Source: Candidatus Aenigmatarchaeota archaeon (lineage in GTDB: Archaea > Aenigmatarchaeota > Aenigmatarchaeia > CG10238-14 > SpSt-28). From it: a stretch of 5,986 nt of DNA. The stretch spans positions 1 through 5,986 of the forward strand of contig JANXEB010000081.1 in NCBI GenBank assembly GCA_025058985.1. The letters run 5' to 3'. The notes under the pieces are model-generated. The model was not told the origin of the DNA. It made no database searches and saw only the letters and a list, made by a program, of their open reading frames with translations. The translations under genes and the position numbers were made by a program. Shown piece after piece: positions 1-4,889 of the stretch (positions are counted from its first letter, which is position 1; each line of letters starts with the position of its first letter).

Positions 1-3
1 TTA

Positions 4-228
4 TCAACAAGATAAAGTTATTTTCTTATCTTCTTTCTTAACTAATATTCTTAACTTCGTATTACCGGTTCTCCAAATATATTCGTTTAACTTATTATCT
101 ATTTTAATTTCTTCTCCCTTCTTAGAAAATAGCTTTTTAATCTCATTAATTATTATCTTTTTTCTTTTCCATTTTGGATCTTTCAAAACCTTTTTCTTTA
201 AATTTATAGTAACAATCTTTTCCTCCAT
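4..228 (-). CDS. rpl31e: Large-subunit ribosomal protein L31e (eL31)
   Basis: This 74-residue protein is the archaeal/eukaryotic L31e of the large ribosomal subunit, which binds 23S rRNA near the peptide exit tunnel. The sequence shows the family start MEEKIVTINLKK, a basic middle with PKWKRKK (about residues 18-24), and the diagnostic LNEYIWRTGN at about 47-56, followed by a short beta-rich end. Family members are usually 80-95 residues, so this one is compact. The ATG at 228-226 overlaps the TAA stop of L39e by one base (TAATG), which fixes the start and implies coupled translation. The stop TGA is followed directly by an in-frame TAA. L39e-L31e is a conserved archaeal pair, often followed by aIF6, which would lie just outside the left edge. 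Identification is firm. Confidence 0.93.
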   Translation of the reverse strand: MEEKIVTINLKKKVLKDPKWKRKKIIINEIKKLFSKKGEEIKIDNKLNEYIWRTGNTKLRILVKKEDKKITLSC

Positions 229-395
229 TATATTTTAAACCTTGTTCTTCTCCAGTTTGTTTCCTTAGCAATTATTATTCTTCTCCTTCTAGCTCTTTTT
301 AAACCAAATTTCTTAATATCTGCCCATCTAGGAGCATCTTTTATTTTACCTAACCTAGCAAGTTTAATTTTTTTACTAAGAGTATCAATTGCCAT
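228..395 (-). CDS. rpl39e: Large-subunit ribosomal protein L39e (eL39)
   Basis: This 55-residue, very basic protein is L39e, a small component of the large subunit that lines the peptide exit tunnel. It starts ATGGCAATTGAT and its C-terminus reads TNWRRTRFKI, matching the family ending (NWRRTKMNI in yeast). The central APRW segment (about 21-24) corresponds to the conserved P-x-W of the family. A run of arginines (about 34-39) precedes the C-terminal motif. The usual length is about 50 residues, so it is complete. Its TAA stop shares one base with the L31e ATG. A TATA-like TTTAAATAC lies about 23 bases upstream, so the pair probably has its own promoter and a leaderless message. Confidence is high from the terminal motif plus the L31e neighbour. 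Confidence 0.9.
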   Translation of the reverse strand: MAIDTLSKKIKLARLGKIKDAPRWADIKKFGLKRARRRRIIIAKETNWRRTRFKI

Positions 396-413
396 AAATA
401 AAAAAATGGAAAA

Positions 414-422
414 GTATTTAAA
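414..422 (-). promoter_or_regulatory. TATA box for L39e-L31e
   Basis: On the minus strand the sequence TTTAAATAC is centred about 23 bases before the L39e ATG, preceded by an A-rich BRE-like stretch. This spacing fits an archaeal promoter with transcription starting at or next to the start codon. The box begins directly after the TAA stop of the upstream membrane-protein gene, so the BRE lies inside that gene's last codons. It is predicted from spacing and composition only. Confidence 0.5.
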
Positions 423-689
423 TTATTTTTTTCTTGCTCTTCTTTTTTCTTTTGCTAATTTTTCTTCTTCTGCTTTTAATTCTTTCTCAATCTTCCATTC
501 GTCGTAAGCTAACCATATTAGAAGTGCTCCTATTAGAATTGCTACTACAGGTATTACTGCATTAGCAGTTATTATGAAGTGGTAAACCCAGTTTACTCCT
601 ATAAACATGCTACTACCATACAAAATCCAAAGCAATGAAACTACTATTAACACTATTCCGACTAAAAGTTCTTTATACACAGCTTTCAT
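423..689 (-). CDS. Unrecognised small membrane protein, two spans and charged basic tail
   Basis: I do not recognise a family for this 88-residue protein. Two hydrophobic segments are clear: about residues 8-30 (VGIVLIVVSLLWILYG core) and about 42-62 (AVIPVVAILIGALLIWLAY). They are joined by a short loop with GVNWVYHF. After the second span comes a highly charged segment, about 63-88, rich in E/K with coiled-coil character and ending KRRARKK. Lysines at 2 and 6 before the first span and the basic tail suggest that both termini lie in the cytoplasm. No signal-peptide cleavage site or catalytic motif is visible. The start ATG is the only plausible one and sits 28 bases from tRNA-His, read the other way. 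It lies just before L39e, so a link with the ribosome is conceivable but is inference only. Confidence 0.72.
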   Translation of the reverse strand: MKAVYKELLVGIVLIVVSLLWILYGSSMFIGVNWVYHFIITANAVIPVVAILIGALLIWLAYDEWKIEKELKAEEEKLAKEKRRARKK

Positions 690-717
690 AATTAAAATTA
701 TTATATTTATATTTTAT
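690..717. promoter_or_regulatory. AT-only divergent promoter region
   Basis: These 28 bases separate the start codon of the membrane-protein gene (minus) from the 5' end of tRNA-His (plus), and consist of A and T almost only. TATA-like sequences can be read on both strands (TATAAATA on the minus strand at about 703-710; AATTAAAATTA on the plus strand at about 690-700). The region must hold or overlap promoters for both genes unless longer transcripts enter. The exact boxes cannot be decided by eye. Confidence 0.4.
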
Positions 718-792
718 GGCCCGGTTAGCGTAGCCTGGTTAGCGCGCAGGCCTGTGGAGCCTGAAGGTCGGGTTCAAATCCCGAGCCGGGCC
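718..792 (+). tRNA. tRNA-His (anticodon GTG) with encoded G-1
   Basis: A full cloverleaf folds. The anticodon stem CAGGC/GCCTG (747-751/759-763) is perfect, the loop is CTGTGGA, and the anticodon GTG is at 754-756. The T arm is TCGGG-TTCAAAT-CCCGA (768-784). The D stem GCG pairs with CGC. Numbering so that T8-A9 fall correctly leaves one extra G (718) before position 1, pairing with C73 (792). This G-1:C73 pair is the identity element of histidine tRNA and supports the assignment. G66 wobbles with T7. No CCA is encoded, so it must be added after transcription. No intron is seen, and the gene is intact rather than split. Confidence 0.95.
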
Positions 793-816
793 AATACTAC
801 TCTGTCAAAAGTATTG
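792..816. repeat. Inverted repeat across tRNA-His end and NMD3 stop
   Basis: CAATACT (792-798) and AGTATTG (810-816) form a perfect 7-base inverted repeat with an 11-base loop. It spans the last base of tRNA-His and the last codons plus stop of NMD3, which converge here. T-rich sequence follows on the plus strand. It could help end or stabilise either transcript, but a short AT-rich repeat can also arise by chance. Confidence 0.35.
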
Positions 817-1456
817 TTGTTCTAAATATTTTCTTACCACCTTTAAAACCAACAAGTTTTTTTGTTAATTTTCTTTTCAATTTAAAATTCTTTATCAACA
901 AATTAGATATTTCAAACAAAAATTTTTCGGAACTAAAGTTCATATCAAAACCATTTTGATAATATTGAGTTATATAGCAAAAATCACTTATTCTATTTTC
1001 ACTTACTTTATTTATAAAATTTAATATCTCATTCCATTTCTCAGATCTTAACTGCAATGTAGCACTACTTTTCCCCAACATAATCTTAACACATTTTTCA
1101 CACTTTATTTTCTTTATCTTTATTTTTAACTCAAACGTCTTTGATATTTTTATATTTCCAAAGTTTTTAGAAACAGCACATAAAACTTTATTACCTTCTT
1201 CAATTATCTCAGCACTATCAAATTTTTCTTTAAGATTGTTTAAAAATTCTTTCATAGCCAGCTCTATTGAATTTAATCTCTCCTTTTTATCTCCAAAAAA
1301 GTAAGAATTACAAATAACACAATTTTTTATATGAACTTCAGTACTTTCTAATTTTATAGCATCTTTGTATTTTTCTTTAAAACAATCTTTACATAAATTT
1401 TCATATAACTTTTTAACTTCTTTCCCACAAATTGGACAAAATTTTGATAACTTCAA
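797..1456 (-). CDS. nmd3: NMD3 family protein
   Basis: This 219-residue protein belongs to the NMD3 family. Eukaryotic NMD3 is the adaptor that binds the 60S subunit for export and late maturation; the archaeal role on the large subunit is not settled. Four CxxC pairs typical of the family are present: C7/C10 and C22/C25 at the N-terminus, C46/C49, and C119/C122, giving two zinc sites. The family signature around CEKC...G...ATLQLR (119-137) and the C-terminal FRTTILL strand are recognisable. It starts with TTG: an in-frame TAA stands directly before it, no ATG exists until residue 68, and the TTG overlaps the S14 stop as TTGA. It is the last gene of the ribosomal run and ends 4 bases from tRNA-His on the other strand. 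No eukaryotic-type export tail is present. Confidence 0.87.
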   Translation of the reverse strand: MKLSKFCPICGKEVKKLYENLCKDCFKEKYKDAIKLESTEVHIKNCVICNSYFFGDKKERLNSIELAMKEFLNNLKEKFDSAEIIEEGNKVLCAVSKNFGNIKISKTFELKIKIKKIKCEKCVKIMLGKSSATLQLRSEKWNEILNFINKVSENRISDFCYITQYYQNGFDMNFSSEKFLFEISNLLIKNFKLKRKLTKKLVGFKGGKKIFRTTILLTE

Positions 1457-1599
1457 TTATACTTTTTAAAACCTAAGCTTTTTGCTACACTCCTAAAACA
1501 CTGCCTACAATAATATAAATTGTATTTCCTTATAACACCATCATGCCTACCACAAATTCTACAAGAAATTACTCCTTTTCCAAATTTATACCCTCTCAT
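1453..1599 (-). CDS. rps14: Small-subunit ribosomal protein S14 (uS14), zinc-binding type
   Basis: This 48-residue protein is the archaeal S14 of the 30S head. It has the zinc knuckle C13-x2-C16 and C31-x2-C34, with KFGKG before it (5-9), the conserved GRH and IRKY between the pairs (17-19, 23-26), CRQCFR (31-36), and the family ending LGFKKYN. It is a few residues shorter than most archaeal homologues but complete. Its ATG overlaps the stop of the preceding 64-residue gene as ATGA, and its TGA overlaps the TTG start of NMD3 as TTGA. In the usual archaeal spc order S14 follows L5 directly and precedes S8; here an extra gene intervenes and S8 is replaced by NMD3. Identification is firm. Confidence 0.95.
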   Translation of the reverse strand: MRGYKFGKGVISCRICGRHDGVIRKYNLYYCRQCFRSVAKSLGFKKYN

Positions 1600-1790
1600 T
1601 GACCAACACTACCTAATATACTTAATATATCAAAATCGTCTACTTCAAAAAAATCTTCTATGGAGTAAAAAAGTGTAGTTATTTTAATAAAAACATTTTC
1701 AAAATCCTTTATGTTATTAGCTCTTGAAGAAGCTATTTGTGCAACATCTGCAAGAAACATCATTCTTTCATTTAGATTTTCATTCAACAT
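1596..1790 (-). CDS. Unrecognised 64-residue acidic protein inside ribosomal operon
   Basis: I do not recognise this protein. It has 11 acidic against 4 basic residues, so it is clearly acidic, unlike the basic ribosomal proteins on either side. The N-terminal half (about 6-30) could form an amphipathic helix containing MMFLADVAQIASSRAN. The C-terminal part is rich in Phe and acidic residues (IEDFFEVDDFD, about 44-54) and ends LGSVGQ. No cysteines, signal peptide or membrane span are seen. The start overlaps the L5 end by 11 bases; ATGs at residues 10 and 11 are alternative starts that would give a 54-55 residue product after the L5 stop. Its stop overlaps S14 as ATGA. This tight placement argues for a real, co-translated gene. 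A role near L5 or S14 is inference. Confidence 0.66.
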   Translation of the reverse strand: MLNENLNERMMFLADVAQIASSRANNIKDFENVFIKITTLFYSIEDFFEVDDFDILSILGSVGQ

Positions 1791-2274
1791 TTATATTAAA
1801 TTTTGTTTTTAAAAAATTTATAGTTTCTTCTTTAGTTATCAAATGATTCTTTCCTATTTTACTTCTTTTAATCTTTCTAAGCTTTACTCTATAACCTGGT
1901 CTTTTTAAATTAACACAAACATCAAATCCCAACATTCCTATATCGTGTCTATATTTAATTCCTGCAATATCAATATATTCCTTAACACCAAAAGAAAAAT
2001 AACCATCGTTAATTTGATTTCTACTCAAAGTATTATTAACAGCAGTAAATGCTTTTTTTAAAAAATCTTCAGCTTCTTTTTTTCTTAAAGTAACTTTTAC
2101 TCCAACTGATTTATTTCTAGCTATGCCGAAAGTACTTCTCTTTCTAGATAAAGTAGTAACAGCTTTTCTTCCAGTTAAATATTCTACCAGTTTTTTTGCT
2201 CTTTCGATTTCATTTAAATCTCCACCACAACCAAAATTCAAAACAACTTTATCAATTTTTATTTCTCTCATCAT
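1780..2274 (-). CDS. rpl5: Large-subunit ribosomal protein L5 (uL5)
   Basis: This 164-residue protein is archaeal L5, which binds 5S rRNA and helps place it on the large subunit, contacting the P-site tRNA region. Visible family features are the start REIKIDKVVLNFGCGG (about 3-18), the AKKLVEYLTGRKAV segment (26-39) followed by TLSRKRSTFGIARNKSVGVKVTLR (40-63), the GYFSFGVKEYIDI strand (91-103), and the GMLGFDVCVNLKRPGYRVKLRK stretch (113-134). Archaeal L5 is usually around 170-185 residues, so this is slightly short. The ATG overlaps the S4e stop as ATGA; a second ATG follows immediately, so one residue of uncertainty remains. The 3' end overlaps the next small gene by 11 bases. Confidence 0.95.
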   Translation of the reverse strand: MMREIKIDKVVLNFGCGGDLNEIERAKKLVEYLTGRKAVTTLSRKRSTFGIARNKSVGVKVTLRKKEAEDFLKKAFTAVNNTLSRNQINDGYFSFGVKEYIDIAGIKYRHDIGMLGFDVCVNLKRPGYRVKLRKIKRSKIGKNHLITKEETINFLKTKFNINVE

Positions 2275-2942
2275 ATTGTTATTAAAGGTTTTTCTCTACC
2301 AACTACGTAAACATATTTAACACTAGTTGAAAAACTTTCTCCATCTCTAGAGAAATAAACGATTTTTGTTTTTTTATCATAATTTTTTATAATTCCATGA
2401 TTTCCTGCTATTGAAACAACATAGTTTCCAACGTCTAAATTTATAACATCTAAAATTCTTAGAGTTGGTAGTTCTAATAATAAAGAGGATTGTGTATTAA
2501 CCTTTTCGTTATAAATTATGTTTTTACCATCATGAAGATTTAGCTGTATATTTCCATTTTTAACAACAGTCCTATTAACTACTTTACAAATCTTTAAATT
2601 ACTTTCTTCTTTACCAATTTCTTTAACAGTTAAACCACCTTTGAAAGGAACTACCCTATAATATTTTTCTATTTTTTCAATAATTATTGTATCAAACAAA
2701 CCAACTGGATATCTAAAATCTTTCACGACTCTTCCATCAATTTTTACTTCTCCTTTTTTAACAACAGTTTCTGCTTCTTTACCTGTATCGACAATTTTTA
2801 AAATATTTCTTAGAATTATTGCTAATGGAATACATTCAAACTTTTTATGTGGTCCAGGTGAGGGACTATATACCCAATGCTGCTCTTTTTTTGGTATTCT
2901 CCAAAACCATGGAGCTAAGTAAGATTTTAACTTTCTAACCAT
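2271..2942 (-). CDS. rps4e: Small-subunit ribosomal protein S4e (eS4)
   Basis: This 223-residue protein is S4e, a small-subunit protein of archaea and eukaryotes. The N-terminal region has the characteristic SPSPGPHKKFECIPLAIILRN (about 26-46). It is followed by an S4-type RNA-binding segment with KGEVKIDGRVVKDFRYPVGLFD (63-84), the central domain, and a C-terminal KOW-like part containing VSIAGNHGIIKNYDK (about 177-191). Length is close to the family norm of about 235-245. The start ATG lies inside the end of L24 (16-base overlap), and the stop overlaps L5 as ATGA, so it is embedded in the translationally coupled run. L24-S4e-L5 is the standard archaeal order. Confidence 0.96.
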   Translation of the reverse strand: MVRKLKSYLAPWFWRIPKKEQHWVYSPSPGPHKKFECIPLAIILRNILKIVDTGKEAETVVKKGEVKIDGRVVKDFRYPVGLFDTIIIEKIEKYYRVVPFKGGLTVKEIGKEESNLKICKVVNRTVVKNGNIQLNLHDGKNIIYNEKVNTQSSLLLELPTLRILDVINLDVGNYVVSIAGNHGIIKNYDKKTKIVYFSRDGESFSTSVKYVYVVGREKPLITI

Positions 2943-3283
2943 AATCTTTTCTTATCAGAAAGGTTTAAATTTATTATTTTTACTTTTGATGGATGTATAG
3001 GAACTAAGTATTCTGCTCCAGTACTTTTCTTTCTTTTAACATTTTCTATATATATTTTATAATTTTTATAATCGCATTTAATAACCTTTCCTTTAACTCC
3101 TTTAAATTCTCCCCTCATTATTTCAACTTCATCCCCTTTTCTTATAGGTATACTTCTTCTCTTTAATTGAGCTCTTAGCTCCTTAGATAAAGTTGCTGCC
3201 ATCATTTTCCTTCTCAAATGCCAGGGGGCATTATAAATGAACTTCCTTTGCTTTCTAGGTTTTTTAGATTTCGGTCTTTTCAT
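2927..3283 (-). CDS. rpl24: Large-subunit ribosomal protein L24 (uL24)
   Basis: This protein of about 118 residues is archaeal L24, a large-subunit assembly protein near the exit tunnel. The N-terminus KSKKPRKQRKFIYNAPWHLRRK is diagnostic. It is followed by SKELRAQLKRRSIPIRKGDEVEIMRGEFKG, which contains the KOW motif, and by VPIHPSKVKIINL. I chose the ATG at 3283 because the product then begins MKRPKSKKPRKQRK, like family members, and a TATA-like box lies about 26 bases upstream; an in-frame ATG at 3292 would add three residues (MNF). The 3' end overlaps S4e by 16 bases. The usual upstream partners S17 and L14 are absent; a metallopeptidase gene precedes it. Confidence 0.94.
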   Translation of the reverse strand: MKRPKSKKPRKQRKFIYNAPWHLRRKMMAATLSKELRAQLKRRSIPIRKGDEVEIMRGEFKGVKGKVIKCDYKNYKIYIENVKRKKSTGAEYLVPIHPSKVKIINLNLSDKKRLWLES

Positions 3284-3304
3284 AAAATTCATTAATAGCT
3301 ATAA

Positions 3305-3313
3305 GTTTTAAAT
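3305..3313 (-). promoter_or_regulatory. Possible internal TATA box before L24
   Basis: ATTTAAAAC on the minus strand is centred about 26 bases before the preferred L24 start, in the short gap after the metallopeptidase stop. A second similar box (TTTAAATTA) lies at about 3318-3326. If used, it would let the ribosomal genes be transcribed separately from the upstream Taw2-tRNA-peptidase genes. Evidence is spacing and composition only. Confidence 0.4.
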
Positions 3314-3319
3314 TGTAAT

Positions 3320-4024
3320 TTAAACTTTTATCAATCTTGCTTTTGTTAAACTTATTAAACCTTTATCAGTTAAAAGAAAAGTATTTTCCAATCTACATCC
3401 TCCTAACTCTTTAACGTAAATAGCTGGCTCTATAGTAAAAACCATATTTTTTTGAAATTTAATTATTTTTCTCTTTTTACTAAATTTTCTTTTTGGAGTA
3501 CCAATAATTGGTAGTTCATGTATTTTCATACCAACTCCATGACCTAGAGAATGTTGTAAATAAAAACCATGTTTTCTTAAAAAATTGTTGACTTTTTCAA
3601 AAAGTTTAAAGCAAGGAAGATTTATTTTAATAGATTTTATAGCCAGTTCATAAGCTTTAACAACAGTATAAACAATTTTCTCTTCTTTTTTACTAATATT
3701 TCCTTTTATGAAAGGTATTGTCATATCTGTTTTATATCCCTTGTATGAAGCTCCAAAATCTACATAACCTAAACCACTAACTAGTCTATTAGTAACTCTT
3801 GGCTTAGGATGAATCATAGCAGATCTTTTACCACATGCAACAATAGTATTAAAAGCGAGCTTAGCACCTTGTGAATAAATTTTTCTTCTTATAGCTAAAG
3901 CTATTTCTCTTTCAGTAATTTTTTTCTTTTTCAAAAGCTTCTTTATTAAAGGAATGCAAGAACTTGCTATTTTAGCGGATTTCTTAATAAATTCTATTTC
4001 TTTTTTATTTTTAATCATGGCCAT
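3320..4024 (-). CDS. M24 family metallopeptidase (Xaa-Pro peptidase type), catalytic domain only
   Basis: This 234-residue protein has the pita-bread fold signatures of family M24. The five metal ligands are readable: D89 and D100 (VDFGASYKGYKTDMT), H162 (HSLGHGVG), E199 (FTIEPAIY) and E213 (RLENTFLL). The segment FNTIVACGKRSAMIHPKP (58-75) resembles prolidase/aminopeptidase P enzymes rather than classical methionine aminopeptidase, so removal of residues next to proline is the likely activity, in the cytoplasm. Full-length archaeal prolidases carry an N-terminal creatinase-type domain and are around 350 residues; that domain is missing here. Methionine aminopeptidase activity cannot be excluded. 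Two starts are possible (4024 or 4018, MAM...). It follows tRNA-Gly by 12 bases and precedes L24. Confidence 0.85.
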   Translation of the reverse strand: MAMIKNKKEIEFIKKSAKIASSCIPLIKKLLKKKKITEREIALAIRRKIYSQGAKLAFNTIVACGKRSAMIHPKPRVTNRLVSGLGYVDFGASYKGYKTDMTIPFIKGNISKKEEKIVYTVVKAYELAIKSIKINLPCFKLFEKVNNFLRKHGFYLQHSLGHGVGMKIHELPIIGTPKRKFSKKRKIIKFQKNMVFTIEPAIYVKELGGCRLENTFLLTDKGLISLTKARLIKV

Positions 4025-4036
4025 TCTAAAAAATCA

Positions 4037-4107
4037 TGCGCCAGCCGGGATTTGAACCCGGACACCAAGCTTGGGAAGCTTGTATCCTACCATTAGATGA
4101 CTGGCGC
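4037..4107 (-). tRNA. tRNA-Gly (anticodon CCC)
   Basis: A 71-base cloverleaf folds on the minus strand. The acceptor stem is GCGCCAG/CTGGCGC, with A73 at 4037. The D stem ATCT/GGAT encloses a loop with GG. The anticodon stem CAAGC/GCTTG encloses the loop TTCCCAA, with anticodon CCC at 4075-4073. The variable loop has four bases and the T arm is CCGGG-TTCAAAT-CCCGG. CCC reads GGG glycine codons. No CCA is encoded and no intron is seen. The 5' end is only 2 bases after the Taw2-like stop codon and the 3' end is 12 bases before the peptidase ATG, so it is probably cut out of a shared transcript. Confidence 0.95.
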
Positions 4108-4109
4108 TT

Positions 4110-4877
4110 CTAAAATTTAATATCAAAAACATAATGATAAATATGTGGAGCATAGCTCTTAACTTTTCTATATCTTATGACATTATAAGTTTTTAAAAAA
4201 TTTTCAACATCTTCTTTTTTCATTAAAGTGTGAAAAGTTACTTCTTTACCAATTTTTTTAGCAATATTTAAAAATTTGAAAGAATCGAAAAAGCAACCAA
4301 TTATAACTCTATCAAAAACATTTTTTTCTTTTATTATTTTTAAAGAATCTCCTATTACTGGAAATACATTTTTTAGTTTATTTAACTTTATATTTTCTAG
4401 CAAATATTTTATTGCGTCTTTATTTATATCTATACAAACTATTGTCACGTCCCTAAACTTAGCTATAGGTATTGAAAAATAACCAATACCACAACATAAA
4501 TCTATTATTTTTTCACCGTTCTTAACATACTCTATTAATCTTCTTCTTTCAAACAAATTTCCCTTAGAAAACATTACCTTAGAAATATCTAACTTAAAAA
4601 TACATTTGTTCTCTTTATGAATAGTTTCTGTTCCATTTCCAGCTAAGATTTCTATTCTAGGAACTCTTTTTTTACCTTCTATTCCAAGAATTCTGCAAAC
4701 AGTTTTTGTTTTTGGTATTTTTTCTAATAAAAATTCTCCTATTTTGTACTTATAATTTTCCAATTCTTTACTAATTTTAACAAGAACAATATCACCAACT
4801 TTTTGATATGAATGAATATATTTTATCATTTCTTCTTTTAATCCAATTTCTTTTAATATTAAAAATTTAACCCTCAT
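4110..4877 (-). CDS. taw2: Trm5/TYW2 family methyltransferase-fold enzyme, probably Taw2
   Basis: This 255-residue protein belongs to the Trm5/TYW2 family acting on G37 of tRNA-Phe. The N-terminal part has SYQKVGDIVLVKI (23-35) and RILGIEGKKRVPRIEILAGNGTETIHKE (62-89). FSKGNLFERRR (103-113) follows, then the S-adenosylmethionine loop DLCCGIGYFSIP (126-137) and acidic D150. Trm5 enzymes carry an N-x-P-type catalytic motif after the fourth strand; here that place reads DRVIIGCFFDSFKFL (189-203), resembling TYW2/Taw2, which transfers the 3-amino-3-carboxypropyl group to 4-demethylwyosine. Length also matches Taw2 rather than the longer Trm5 enzymes. Family membership is firm; Taw2 over Trm5 is inference. 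It diverges from Sec61-beta, and its stop is 2 bases before tRNA-Gly. Confidence 0.82.
   Translation of the reverse strand: MRVKFLILKEIGLKEEMIKYIHSYQKVGDIVLVKISKELENYKYKIGEFLLEKIPKTKTVCRILGIEGKKRVPRIEILAGNGTETIHKENKCIFKLDISKVMFSKGNLFERRRLIEYVKNGEKIIDLCCGIGYFSIPIAKFRDVTIVCIDINKDAIKYLLENIKLNKLKNVFPVIGDSLKIIKEKNVFDRVIIGCFFDSFKFLNIAKKIGKEVTFHTLMKKEDVENFLKTYNVIRYRKVKSYAPHIYHYVFDIKF
4851..4870 (+). promoter_or_regulatory. Putative AT-rich promoter of Sec61-beta
   Basis: The plus-strand stretch TTTTAATATTAAAAATTTAA lies about 20 to 35 bases before the Sec61-beta ATG and holds TATA-like sequence (TTAATATT at about 4853-4860). It falls inside the first codons of the divergent Taw2-like gene. Only composition and spacing support it. 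Confidence 0.4.
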
Positions 4878-4889
4878 AATATCATTATG
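4875..4889. repeat. Dyad containing both divergent start codons
   Basis: CATAAT-ATC-ATTATG is a perfect 6-base inverted repeat with a 3-base centre. The left arm contains the Taw2-like start codon (minus strand) and the right arm the Sec61-beta start codon (plus strand), so both genes begin ATTATG. It may be a shared initiator or operator, or simply convergent AT-rich sequence around two ATGs. Confidence 0.5.

Noticed and set aside
718..793. Reading tRNA-His with acceptor GGCCCGG and discriminator A793
   Set aside because: This shifts T8-A9 and the D stem out of place. The anticodon GTG and the G-1:C73 pair give a consistent histidine tRNA.
791..793. CCA at the tRNA-His 3' end as an encoded CCA tail
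   Set aside because: The two C bases are C72 and C73 of the acceptor stem, so only the A follows; no CCA is encoded.
607..825. Plus-strand open frame of 72 codons across the membrane-protein gene and tRNA-His
   Set aside because: It runs through the tRNA and antisense to two genes; the tRNA and the membrane-protein frame explain the sequence.
2123..2320. Plus-strand open frame of 65 codons
   Set aside because: It lies antisense to the 5' part of L5 and the end of S4e, both firm; hydrophobic composition is expected from the complement of Lys/Glu-rich codons.
4276..4482. Plus-strand open frame of 68 codons
   Set aside because: It is antisense within the Taw2-like gene, whose motifs are clear; no family features.
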